In this document: piece by piece, positions 33,383 to 43,784 of the stretch
Layout of the letters: every line of letters starts with the position of its first letter
Position numbering within the stretch: the stretch's first letter is position 1
Assembly: GCF_003171515.1 (NCBI RefSeq)
Contig: NC_089396.1
Location: 1,922,001-1,986,000 of the forward strand
DNA from: Pyrenophora tritici-repentis
Taxonomy: Eukaryota > Ascomycota > Dothideomycetes > Pleosporales > Pleosporaceae
DNA length: 64,000 nucleotides
Reading direction: 5' to 3'
Notes under the pieces: generated by a model
Database searches by the model: none
What the model was told of the DNA's origin: nothing
What the model saw: only the letters and a program-made list of their open reading frames with translations
Program-made: the position numbers and the translations under genes

Positions 33383-34220
33383 ATGCTCCCCACTACTCTC
33401 CGCGCTCTACGTTCTCGCGGTGCAGCAGCGACCTCCCGCCCCTTCGCCCGCTATGCCTCGACACGAACAACCAGTAACCAGGTCCCCGCCAATGACCCCG
33501 TCCAGCGCGACGCGAAGCCCAATGTATCCGAGACCAATGCGATACCTACCTCTTCCGAGGGTTCGTTCGACAAGGTCCTTCAGGAGTCCCCAGAGGATGC
33601 TGAGAAGATGAGGGTCACACAGGCGCCGAACTTCAAGGGTATCTGGTCAAGGAGTCAGAATCCAAGGGAGATTGCGATGAGTGGACCGAGGTTCGAGCAG
33701 AGCATCATGGAGGACCAGGTACGCTGAATCAATTCTGGGGGCGAAACTTTGGAGGAGACGGTTTTGGGGATAGGAAGAACAACAAAGTGGAGGACGAGAA
33801 TATCAGCTAACACGGATGTGTACAGCCACGCCCGTATGCCGCAATCGAGCTTATCCACAAGCAACCCGTCCGCTGGACACATGACCGCACCGTGTCTTGC
33901 GACGGAGGAGGCGGTCCTCTCGGGCACCCCAGGATCTTTATCAACACCGATAAGCCCCAGATCTGCTGGTGCACATACTGTGGTCTACCATTTGTACGTT
34001 CTAGGAATCCGAATCTCAGTCTCAAGATTAGAAGATCATGACCTGACTTGGAATGTTACACTGAACTGGAGCTAACCGCATACAGGCCCATGAGAAGCAC
34101 CGAGCGCTCCTCGAGGCTACACCCGAACACGAGCTATCATACCCACTTGGTCCTAAAGGCGACGCAGCAGAAGTCAACGAGACACAGAAGGTTACCGATG
34201 AGCCGCTCGCTCAGCGATAG
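33383..34220 (+). CDS. NADH:ubiquinone oxidoreductase zinc-binding subunit (NDUFS6 type)
   Basis: Three exons, 33383-33718, 33826-33993 and 34086-34220, with introns of 107 and 92 bp (GTACGC and GTACGT donors, GCTAAC branches), give 212 residues. The N-terminus (MLPTTLRALRSRGAAATSRPFARYAST) is a typical mitochondrial presequence, rich in Arg, Ala and Ser. The zinc domain has Cys137, His146, Cys161 and Cys164 in SCDGGGGPLGHPRIF and CTYCGLPF, the CHCC pattern of the complex I 13-kDa subunit. It sits in the peripheral arm in the matrix, where it is needed for late assembly. The Ser/Asp-rich segment before the zinc domain is longer than in animals. Confidence 0.92.
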
Positions 34221-34990
34221 AGCAATTCAAACTTCAATAGTAGTTTGAGTTGGTGTACATATGTCTTGCAATTGAGGAATTCCCACTATCCACAATCCAA
34301 TCTCATGCATGTGTGTTCTGGTGGTACCAGGCCCCAAAGTACTATTCTGTTCGCGAGGGACTCTAGTCAACAAATTTTAGCTTTTGTTCAGCAAATGTGA
34401 ATACAGCTGGAAGTCTGAAAATCAACTCGGACTGTACAGTACATATCCCTGCCCAAACGTTAAAAGACTACCAGTTTGAGACCCTCAATTGAAGCAGTGT
34501 CAGCGTTCTTTGACTAATCCGAAGCGCCTAAGAGGTTTGCTACTCAGTCCATTTTCCAAGTACTATGTTTCTTGATTGAATACCGGGCACGACTTCCCGT
34601 AGTTCTCTTAGACATTAGAGCATGTATAGCAGCTGAAAAGATACATCATGAACAACGGGAAGCTTAGAAACGCAGCCTTTAACCTTGCCAAGAATGAGTC
34701 GTGAAGGTATGCAAGGCTCACTATAACCACCTAGGTAATCTTGGAATGTGGTATTGAACCAGCCCAATAGACCGCATTCATTCGACTACCCATTATCAAG
34801 TACTTTACCCAGCCTCAAAACTCTTATATCATCGCCCGATATCAACCATCCTCTCCTTTCCTCCCAACGCGCCGCTCCTGCTCCCCTGTCCCAGCTCCCA
34901 CCCCCACCAATCCTACGTCATCCGCCACCCCACCTCACTAACCTCCACTCGTTCCCCAAAAACATAAACCGCAGGCGCCCCCGACATTCA
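34221..34990. other. intergenic spacer with pyrimidine-rich leader
   Basis: No gene before about 34750. From 34840 to 34960 the strand is strongly C/T-rich, suggesting a promoter or 5' leader for the YjbQ-family gene. The open frame continues upstream to 34748 but has Pro/Ser-rich, UTR-like composition. Confidence 0.45.
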
Positions 34991-35735
34991 ATGCCGCAAC
35001 CAGGACCCGCAAACACGACATCGCACCTCACCACCTTCCTAATCGTCAGCATCTTCGTTATCGCCCTCTTCCCCAGCATCTTCGTCGGCATCTTCTGGGC
35101 GCCCTACAACAGTATAGCAGAGTACTTTGTGCCGACACCTCAGCCACGGAAAAGCGTAGTTTGCACCAGTCCAAACGTTTGTACGAGTGCGCCTGTCATG
35201 TCTTGGTGAGTTTTCTTCTTCTTCTTCTTCTTCTTCTCCACCCCACCCTCCTCCACCCATACCTATCTATCCATTCACATCACGAGTCTAACACGCACCA
35301 ACCAGGACACAAAAATCCCTAACCCTCCCCTCCAAATCCCGCGGCTCCTACCTAATAACCGACCACATCGTCTCGCAACTCCCCGAGATAAAATCGTACA
35401 AAACCGGTCTCCTAAACCTCTTCATCCAGCACACGTCGTGCGCGCTGTCGCTCAACGAGAACTGGGACAGTGATGTGCGCGCAGATATGAGCACAGCGCT
35501 GGATCGCATTGTACCCGAGGATAAGAAGGGAGAGGGACTCTATCGCCATGATGCAGAGGGCAGTGATGATATGCCGGCGCATGTGAAGAGCGCGTTGATT
35601 GGCGCGAGTGTTACGGTGCCGATTACGAATGGGAAACTGAACACGGGGACATGGCAGGGCATTTGGTATTTGGAGTTTAGGGATGTTAAGCATACGAGGA
35701 AGGTAGTGGCGACGATTCAGGGGGAGAAGATGTGA
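34991..35735 (+). CDS. YjbQ/UPF0047 family protein with possible N-terminal membrane segment
   Basis: Two exons, 34991-35205 and 35306-35735, with a 100-bp intron (GTGAGT...ACCAG), give 214 residues. The C-terminal 145 residues are the complete YjbQ domain: [34 protein letters not shown], then the conserved segment beginning [19 protein letters not shown], and [11 protein letters not shown]. Bacterial YjbQ has weak thiamine-phosphate synthase activity; the physiological role is unclear. Most family members start at the Met of MSW (35198 here). However, the same frame is open upstream from Met 34991 and encodes a hydrophobic helix (about residues 13-37, [24 protein letters not shown]). The protein may thus be membrane-anchored, or the start may be 35198 with only eight bases in exon 1. 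Confidence 0.8.
35211..35237 (+). repeat. (TTC)n microsatellite inside intron
   Basis: About eight TTC units lie just after the donor of the YjbQ-gene intron and probably vary in length between isolates. Confidence 0.6.
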
Positions 35736-36184
35736 GAGTGTGGGTGTGGGGTTGCTTGTATAACAGATATGCGGGTGTTTCGGCAATGAAGAAGATCAAG
35801 ATGGACTGAGCGTGGAATTTCAGGGTAGGACTGAGTAGGTGGGTGGTAATGTGGACGGGAGAAAATATATAAAGAAATGATCATGAGATTTGTTTTGGGC
35901 TACTGCAAAGTCGACCTTAACGACAGATTCCCCAGACATTTTGTGCAAATGACCGGAACTCAAAGAACACCTTCCCACTGATGCCCAACGCCAATATTAT
36001 GATATGCTGGATATCATTGCTCATCCAGAAAATGCAGATGCCAGGTCATGTATATGGAAACAAGAAGAAAATCCTCTCGGCTGAGTCCGACGCTGTCCGT
36101 CGTTAACGTAAACTGTCCCTTGCCCTTGCCAACTACCTCTCGTCACCGTCGACAATGTTAAAGGCTGTCTCGAGCCAGCCTCGT
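35736..36184. other. convergent 3' intergenic region
   Basis: Shared 3' region of two convergent genes. Nothing is recognised. Confidence 0.4.
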
Positions 36185-36997
36185 CTACGCACGATGAAAG
36201 ACCAAGAAGCCCATATCGGCGTCCATCATCCACCGACCAGGATGGCATTCGTTCTCAATCTGGTAGTACGATCGGAGGTGCCACTCGCCGTTGACTTCCC
36301 GGCACCAAAACGGATCGTCGTCGCGCGCATCGGCCGGCCTGATCTTTCGGGGATCATACGCACCGCGCTCGGTAGCGATCCTGCGGTTCTCCATCTGAAT
36401 ATCCTCACGAGTCAGACCCTGGGCTCCATGACCGTGGACGTACGCGGGTCTCGTCTCTCTGACCACGTGGTTTGGAGCGCGATAGGGTTGCGCGCTACTG
36501 TTGGTGACATGGTATGTCGTGGTAGTTGTAGTAGCCCCGGGCGGGTAGACATGCGCCGTATAGCCGTAGTTTGGCACCGTGTTATAGATGGTCCTCTGGT
36601 AAGGGGTATAGAAGTTAGCAAGCGGATACAGCGAGCCATACAAGTTGTAATTGTAGTAGCCATAGCCGCCACCGCCGCCATAGGAATAAGGGTAGGAATA
36701 GTAGCTGGACGGATAGTAGCAGCGAGTAGCAGCAGCGGCGGCGGCATATGGTTGGGGGTAGTAAGAACGGGCGTTGTATACCGCAGGTTGATATGCACCC
36801 GCCGCGTATCCAGCTCCTACACCCATGCCGACGCCGACGCCTGCGTAGCCCATTCCGTAGCCATATCCGCCTATGACGCCTGCGGGTGCGGCACCATTGG
36901 GCACTTGGCCGGCGTAAGTGAGAAGGCCGCGCTGGCCGTATCGGGGGTTGTAGATGTATTGGTAGCGGGGTTTTGGGTATGCCTCCATTGCATTGAT
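36185..36997 (-). CDS. Tyr/Gly/Ala-rich protein of unknown function
   Basis: From the Met in MEAYPKPRYQYIYNPRYGQRG (codon about 36995-36997) to the stop at 36185 this gives about 270 residues. The first two thirds are tyrosine-, glycine- and alanine-rich (GYGYGMGYAGVGVGMGVGAGY, then YYPSSYYSYPYSYG). The last 90 are more ordered: TREDIQMENRRIATERGAYDPRKIRPADARDDDPFWCREVNGEWHLRSYYQIE ends in a compact, charged, Trp-containing region that looks like the conserved part. The leader is pyrimidine-rich, supporting a start here. A second ORF of similar composition lies immediately upstream, so the two may be one spliced gene. No signal peptide or named domain. Confidence 0.6.
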   Translation of the reverse strand: MNAMEAYPKPRYQYIYNPRYGQRGLLTYAGQVPNGAAPAGVIGGYGYGMGYAGVGVGMGVGAGYAAGAYQPAVYNARSYYPQPYAAAAAATRCYYPSSYYSYPYSYGGGGGYGYYNYNLYGSLYPLANFYTPYQRTIYNTVPNYGYTAHVYPPGATTTTTTYHVTNSSAQPYRAPNHVVRETRPAYVHGHGAQGLTREDIQMENRRIATERGAYDPRKIRPADARDDDPFWCREVNGEWHLRSYYQIENECHPGRWMMDADMGFLVFHRA

Positions 36998-37269
36998 TGG
37001 AGCTTGGTAATTGGGGAAGCAATGGAGGAGGGAAGTGGGATGTGTAGTGGGGAGTGTAGTGAGAGAAGAGTGACGAGGTAAAAGAAAGCCAGAGTGAGGT
37101 AGACTACACGCCAGACAGACGAGAAAGTAGTGGGGTAGCCTCGATGTATGCGATATGAAAGATATAACACGAGCCAATGACGTCGGGGCAATGCGGCGGT
37201 GTGGTAAAGGGCAGGCACCTGCCACCGCAATCGGACCAGGAAAGGAAAAGAGGCGAAAAGAGGACTCAC

Positions 37270-37677
37270 CATTGCGGCATTGGTCGGCATAGCCATGTGA
37301 CCGCCAGATTGATACCCATTTCCATATCCATACCCAGAAGAATATCCAGGATAACCGGCTCCAACATAGCCTCGAGGCACCATGGCTTGCGAATATCCGC
37401 CTGGGACGACACCCCGAGCATATCCTCCGGCGACGATGCCTCTAGGGTAGCCGACGCGCTGAGAGTACCGGTTCGGATGGGCAAATGCACTGCTCCTGTA
37501 TCGGCTGGCAGGCGGGCGAGTGTAGTACCGCGAAGGATAGTATGAGCCACCTAATCCGAACCTGCGGCGAAAAGACATGCCAAAGCGCGGGTAGTAGTCT
37601 CGTGTGTGGTATGTACGGCCATTGCGGATTTCGGTCCTGGATTCGTAGCTGTATTCGTCGTCGTCGTCGAAACACAT
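37270..37677 (-). CDS. Tyr/Gly/Arg-rich ORF, likely first exon
   Basis: From Met 37677 it runs 136 codons (MCFDDDDEYSYESRTEIRNG... to PTNAAM) and meets a good donor GTGAGT at 37269. The composition is Tyr/Gly/Arg/Pro-rich with repeated GGY and RGY units. The next exon is uncertain. A 51-bp intron ending GGTGGCAG leads to a frame of ordinary composition that ends at 36871. Joining to the Tyr-rich frame of the next gene needs a phase change (for example a weak donor GTCACA). I could not settle the model. Confidence 0.5.
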
Positions 37678-37941
37678 GTTTGTTGTTGTCGTATTCAGTG
37701 CTGGACTCCAGACCGTTTGGAACCGAGGGTGATGGGCAAGTTAGAGAGCCAGTAACGAGCCAGTAACGAGCAATACAAACGGAGATTTAGGAAGTGCGCG
37801 GGGAGATAGAGAGATTGGCCTTTACTTTGGCTTTGGTAGGTCCTCGTGACCTCAACTCCTGTACACTCAATGGGGCCGACAGAGTTGTACAAAACACATG
37901 TAAATGATCCTATACCTTACCTACCTATCTGTATGCCGATT

Positions 37942-38715
37942 TCATGTACCTTTTCCAGTACCACTCTTTGGCAGAGCACCTCCCTCAACAGCACCAGTCC
38001 CCGCTCCTGACGCACCACTTCCCTTCTTCACCTTCCTCCCAAATACAGCGCGAAACCGATTCAGGACCGGAGCGACCGTCCACCTGGCAAAAGCCGGTGT
38101 CGCCCAAACACTAAACACGATCCTCGGAATCAAGAACATCTTAACAATCGCATACGCCGTCGCAAACTCAACAACCAGCCTAACGCCCCCCTCACTAATA
38201 TTCCATGCCTGATCCACCTTCCTAATCCTCTTCGTCTCACTCCCAATGCCATCGTCGTCGGACCCAGAAAGCCAGCCTTGCTTCTTCATCCACGACCTCT
38301 GTTTCCCATCGTTCTGGATATCGCTGACCTCGCGCTCCGCTTCGAGCGCCTCGTCGCTGCGTATCCAGCCCTTGCGCTTAAAGTACCGTCCAAAGCGCTC
38401 TACTCCGGATGCAATCCATGCGCCCTCTGCGAACCATGGGGGCAGCCAGTGTGTGTAGTGGAAGTAGCCCGCGAGGCCGAAGAGAGGGATTACAGCCGTG
38501 AGTTCGTGGAGGATGAGGAAGGATGTTATGTGTGTGACGGGTGCATGTCCAAGAGCATTGGTGTACTTGTGGAGGAATTTGGGGAGTCGGCGGTTAAAGC
38601 GCTCGATGCGCGATTGCGAGGATGCGAGGGGCTCTGTTGCGTAGCGGCGCGTAGTTGGGCTGCGGAGGAGCTCGGAGGGACGCGGTATCGCCCTTAGGAG
38701 GCTATTTCGGAACAT
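37942..38715 (-). CDS. mitochondrial DUF1279 (FAM210-like) membrane protein
   Basis: Intronless, 257 residues. An Arg-rich N-terminal presequence (MFRNSLLRAIPRPSELLRSPTTRRYAT) is followed by the DUF1279 core: LHKYTNALGHAPVTHITSFLILHELTAVIPLFGLAGYFHYT with one hydrophobic helix (about 58-80). A second helix lies at about 188-215 (LVVEFATAYAIVKMFLIPRIVFSVWATPAF), as in FAM210A/B and yeast relatives. The linker holds a fungal insert rich in charged residues. The C-terminus is a Gly/Ala/Lys low-complexity tail. Family members sit in the inner mitochondrial membrane; the molecular role is not established. Confidence 0.8.
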   Translation of the reverse strand: MFRNSLLRAIPRPSELLRSPTTRRYATEPLASSQSRIERFNRRLPKFLHKYTNALGHAPVTHITSFLILHELTAVIPLFGLAGYFHYTHWLPPWFAEGAWIASGVERFGRYFKRKGWIRSDEALEAEREVSDIQNDGKQRSWMKKQGWLSGSDDDGIGSETKRIRKVDQAWNISEGGVRLVVEFATAYAIVKMFLIPRIVFSVWATPAFARWTVAPVLNRFRAVFGRKVKKGSGASGAGTGAVEGGALPKSGTGKGT

Positions 38716-39145
38716 GTTTGCTTTCTAGCTTTCCTCCTCTTGCCAATTGCTCACCCTGCGGGCCCGGGTGATGCTTTATAGGCTGTACGGTGTAGATCCA
38801 TGGTGAAAGAATGTTGGTGCCTGGTTGAGTAACTATGTACCATGTCATCGGAAGCCAGGCGGGCCGAACTTCGCGAGGCTTCAGGTAAAGAACGTCAACA
38901 TGTGATCAGGCACCTTACGCAACGAGAATGAGTATTAAACTCGAATTCCAGCATCGCCCGGAATAACAGAAGGACGAAAAATACTTTTGTTCTATGGGAC
39001 TAACAACCCTGTGAGAGATAGTAAGAACATTCACATGGAACGCAGACATGGCAGTTGGTAAGGGCAACTAATTGGAATCATCTATGAAGCAAATGGCCTC
39101 CTATTTTGCCTAGTAATCTCTAATATCATGTAACGCTGCTGCTGC
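38716..39145. other. intergenic spacer
   Basis: Promoter region of the DUF1279 gene and 3' region of the insulysin-type gene. Nothing else is recognised. Confidence 0.4.
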
Positions 39146-42100
39146 TCAGAGCTTCTCAGCGACTTCAACAAAGTCCTCCAGATTCCGTACTGGCCTAACA
39201 CCGGTGCTGACTTGCATACCTGCCTTCCAAGCATGTACGTCCGTGATGAGCACAGGGTGCGATGCGTCAACCACGCTCTTGACATCTGCCGAGGTATCTA
39301 GCGATGTTGGCGCTGCTGGTAAGCCAGAGTCTGCCACACCAAGCGCAGCCTTTGCCTCGTCCAGAACCTTATTCGCAATATCCTTTTCGACCTTGAGATC
39401 TTCAGTTAGGTGACTGGCGACCGCATCTGCGATTACCTGTGTAGATGAAGCATCTTTGATGCGTGTCTGGAATGCTTCTTCGTTGGAGGTGATTTTGTAC
39501 TCTGCGAGTATGATCTTGAGCGAAGCGACGGCCGCTGTCTTCTTCTCTTCGAGAGAGGGCTCTTTGGCCTTGGATTGTGCTTGGAGATGCACAGAGAGTT
39601 TTGAGCGATGGGGAGAGGACGTTGAGATGTACCGGCCGTAGAAGTCAACCATTTCCTTCTTTGTGAGCTTCTCGAGATTTGCAGCGTCAACATCGGCTGT
39701 CTTTGTTAGTGACAATCCTTTAAGAGCATGGGATTTGACATACCTTGTAGGAAATCATAAGAATCACTGTAGATATGATTCCAGAACCTGTTGTCCTCGG
39801 AAGAGAGGTTCTTCAGTTTTGCCAAGCGCTTATTGATCATAGCCTGCTTGTGGCTCTCAAAGTCCTCCTCACTCATCTCATTGAGCGTCTTCTCAAAGGT
39901 GGTGAGGAAGTTCTCAATTCGTCCCTCCAGATACCTGCAGTCCTTTTCACTCTGGATCAGAATACGATATCCGGACCAGACGTCGTGGAAGCTGGAGCCT
40001 GAGAAGACAACGTAGCCGAGCTGCTCGATGGTTCGTAATTGGTTAAAGCATGGCTCATCAGTCATCTGACCAAGCAGCAATAGTTTAGCGCGAAGCACGC
40101 TATCGTAGTTATGTCCCGCATACAAACTGTATTCTATGCAATGGTTGACATTTTCAGGATCCTTGAGCTGCTTCTCGTAGATGAAGTTGCAGCCTGATGG
40201 CCACAGTAAACCCCGACGAGTCGGCACCTGATCCGCTGGCAATCTCCTCGGCTTCATGGTCCTCTCGACAAGGTCAGTTATCTTCAAGGCTTCTTCTTTG
40301 TAGAGATTGCCGTGGGCGAGCACCTCGATTTGGCATTGTGCAAGGATCTGTGGGAAGAACTGCTGAACATCTTGAGCGGTCACGTTCTCCAATTCGGGTA
40401 GCAGCTCCTCGTTCATCACACTCTTTTCGGTCTTGAATTGCCGTGAGTATGTACCGACCTGGTGGAAAGGCTGGCCATACTGCCAGTTGCGCAGAGATCG
40501 CAACATGCGGTCGTGGATGATGTTGAATCGACCTTCCGAAACCTTGAGGTCTCGTACTTGGAGCAATACCTTCTCCAACAACACATGTAGCTTATCGTTA
40601 TATCCGCTAACCGTAATGGACAGACCATTGATGTGATTGGTAAAGTCATATACCAATCCGGATATATCAGCGTCGTAGGCATATTCAACCAAGGCATCGT
40701 TGACGAGCTCACGGTAGAGAGTACACAGAAGTGTGATGCGTGCTGTGACGTTCGTAATCGGTGTCCGGAAATAGATGTGTACGTTGGCCTTAGGTACCCA
40801 GAACTGGTCGTCTTTCTTCCACCAGACGCGCACATTGTCGTCATGACGGATGAGCTTTGGCTCCTTGGTAGGCTGTTCCACCTCTTTCTTCTCTACGTTT
40901 AGCCGAGTAGGGATGAACTCGTTCTTGTGAGGAAAGTGTAATTCTGCCGGCCGGCTCTTGCTCTCGAAAGCTTGCTTGATTTCGGTGAGGAACTCATCTG
41001 GTATCCTCTCTACCTTGTGCTCTGTTCCGTACCACTTCTCTTTTTGGTCCCAGCCACCAGGGAAATCTTGACTGATGATCGTCATCCTGAAGTTGTCTGG
41101 CCGAAGATACGACAAAGCCTCACGAATGAGTTCAGAGTCGAATTTCTTGATTGTAGCTGGGCCGCTTAGCAGCATTTTGCGCTCGTATGGCCTCTGCATG
41201 ATACCCGCCAGTCCACTCGCGGTCCGGCTGGGTGGGCTTTTCTGCTTGAAGCGAAATTCAACCTCGCTTATGCGCATTTGCTCCTCGACGACCCATTCCT
41301 GAGGTGGCTTGTCGCACATTAAGCCAATGTATTGAAAGACGAGTTTGGTGACCTCCTTGTAGTTCTTCAAGCCTTCCTCTGTCAGTTTGATGTTGATTGT
41401 GAACAGTCCTGAACCTGGACAAAGCGTAGAGCCCCCAGCTCCAAGTCCATTGGCCCATCCCTTCGCCTTGATGTGTGCAAGGATACTACCGGGGCCTTCG
41501 TGACCGAGCAGATGACTTAGATACCTCGAAGGATGTGATTCATAATATTTCTCTTCGTCGCGGTACGCAAACTGAATCTGGAGTGATCGAGACTGCAAGA
41601 CTGGCCTAGCAAAGGTTTGTGTCAAAAGCTCCTTCTCAGTGTAGACGGGCATATCCCAGCGGTTCTTGCCAAGGTCCTTGTTCGGTACTTTTGAGAAGAT
41701 TTCTTCTACCCATGTTTCCAACGTGTCCAAGCTCTCACGACCTAATACGACCAGCTTCATCCGGTTTGCGGAGTAATGTGTGGAATGGAACTTGATAAAC
41801 TCATCGCGAATCTTCACGCCTCGCGCTATTGGCTCGTCGTGAAGCGTCTTGTAGCTACCGGTGGAAAAGTGGTTGTAAGGATGGTCTGGATTCGCTAACG
41901 CTTTGTCAAGCTGGTGCATCCGCCAGGTGTCATTCTGTAAATTCTTCTTGTTCTCGGAATCCACCGCTTTGAGTTCACGATCTACAGTGTCCTCGAGGAA
42001 CAGAGGGCTTATAAAGAATTGACCGAAGCGGTCCAGTCCACCCCATAGCGGTGAGACCTCTTTCGGCTCTGACAAGTTTACTTGTGACGCATCTGGCGTT

Positions 42101-42747
42101 GGAGTCTTGCTGCTCTTGGGCGAAGAAGAGGGATATGAGAGCTCGAAGTAATAGTTGGTCGAGGTGGAGGCGGTGAATGCATTTGAATATCCGCCGTGGC
42201 GCGTCAGATACTGGTTGTAGGCGTTTTCCTCGGGATACTTTTCAGTGCCCATGAACAGCAAATGCTCGACCGCGTGCGCAATGCCCGGCATGTCAGGCGC
42301 ATCGCTGAAGCTGCCCACGTTCACATCCAGCGCCGCACTTGCCTTGTCTGTGCCAGCCTCATGTATCAAAAGAACCTCTAATTGGTTTGGTAGGGTGATG
42401 ATTCGGTAGGAGCGATCGTCGAGTTGCGGTCGTTCAAGATCTTCTATCCGGTTCCGTCCCCCAGCTTCTCTTCCTAGCGTCTCCGCCATGTTGTTTGTGT
42501 AATTTCCTCTTGTTGACGAATACAGAAAGCTACTCCGGGTAGCAGGAGAGTGAGTGGTGGTAGTCTGACGACCAAGAGATCTATGTATGTGGCGCGTCCG
42601 GAAGGAGCAGGTGGCGGGCGGAATAGAGGCGTAGCGATGTGATGAGGCTGCTGTGTACCGAACAATTGACCAGGCAACCCGTGATGTAGGGATGAGCGGA
42701 CGACGTTGTGATACAAGAGACGTTCGTGCACCCAGGGTAGGAAGCAT
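39146..42747 (-). CDS. STE23: insulin-degrading-enzyme-type M16 metalloprotease
   Basis: Two exons, 39744-42747 and 39146-39696, with a 47-bp intron (GTATGT, CACTAAC branch, GACAG) give 1184 residues. The inverted zinc motif HAVEH is at residues 158-162 in PGIAHAVEHLLFMGTEKYP, and the distal glutamate is in the segment RELKAVDSENKKNLQ. All four M16 domains are present (GPGSILAHIKAKGWANGLGAGG; later EQLGYVVFSG and the LNEMSEEDFESHK region). Yeast Ste23 and human IDE are about 1020 residues. The extra N-terminus (86 residues, Arg/Ser/Thr-rich, no acids) looks like a mitochondrial presequence, and a second Met at residue 87 (42489, MAETLGREAGG) would make a cytosolic form. Human IDE has a similar two-start arrangement. 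Family substrates are short amyloid-like peptides and, in yeast, a-factor precursor. Confidence 0.92.
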
Positions 42748-43186
42748 TCACGAAGCTGTTAGTCGAGTGGATAAGCGCGACAGGCGGCCCCGCTGCGAAT
42801 TGACTAGCACTAGTGAGTGAGCACCTCTAGGCGAGTGCGCACGTAATTGAATAGGCGGTGAGTCAAATAGAGACTCTGACCTAAACAATGGGTTGAATGG
42901 TGAAAGCGGCCGAGATCCGACGGTTCGGTAGTGATCAACGTCAGTCGAGATGTGGTGGGGCCCTGGACTTCCGATAAGGTACGAGGGCAGTGTTATCGCG
43001 CCAGAAGGCTGCCATTACCCACCCACGCCCTCATCTTATTGTTGTATATGACCTTAGTCAGAACATTATTACTCTGGTATAGCTGCCCGTTTAGCTAATT
43101 CAAGCTTCCAAAGCGCGCTTTTCGCCACTTTTCACATACTAAAAGAGCTCATATATCCTGCAGTTACCCACTCACCCCTCGCCAAC
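42748..43186. other. divergent intergenic region
   Basis: Promoter region between the insulysin-type gene (minus) and the EthD gene (plus). No distinctive motif is seen. Confidence 0.4.
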
Positions 43187-43687
43187 ATGGTGCCCAAAAC
43201 CTTCGAAGCAGGTTACGCGAACACCACAGGCTTCAAAAAGGTGGTCAAGGCCACCATATATATCAAAAAGAAGGATGGCATGTCGGATGCTGATTTCATT
43301 GATTACTATAACAACAATCATGCCCAGCGCGCCATTCCCATCCTCCAGCGACATGGCATCATCAGCTACAGTCTTGTAAAGTTTCCCACGTGTCGCCATG
43401 TAGTGCAGCGATGTGTGATGCCGAGGCTGAGACCGTGATAGACGTACCACCTAGAACGCGACAGGAAGGTGGTCCAAGACATCATGCATGGCAAAGCAAA
43501 GCTTATGGACTACGACGCCATATGTACTTTTGTTTTTCCCGACTACCTTGCGCTGGCCAAGTTCATGTATGACAAAGACGGTGCTGCTCTGAACGGAGAC
43601 CATGACAACTTCATGGACGACAGCCAGATGAAGATGATGGTCGGCGATGAGTACATGTTGATAGAGAATGGTGAAAAGGCCGGGTAA
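43187..43687 (+). CDS. EthD-domain protein
   Basis: Two exons, 43187-43375 and 43442-43687, with a 66-bp intron (GTAAAG...GATAG) give 144 residues. Phase 0 joining gives HGIISYSL-TYHLERDRKVVQDIMHGKA. KATIYIKKKDGMSDADFIDYYNNNHA is the EthD/dimeric alpha-beta barrel signature, and the second half (DYDAICTFVFPDYLALAKFMYD) repeats the barrel strand pattern. EthD-type proteins include small decarboxylase- or dehydratase-like enzymes of polyketide pathways as well as stand-alone proteins of unknown role; no polyketide synthase is nearby. The Asp/Met-rich C-terminus (FMDDSQMKMMVGDEYM) is typical of the fungal branch. Confidence 0.82.
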
Positions 43688-43784
43688 TGGATTTGCCGTG
43701 GAACATGGAAAGAGACAAAGTCTCTGTGGGGTATCATTGAACCGTACCGATCGTACAAATACAGACGAAGAAATCATGCCGTGT

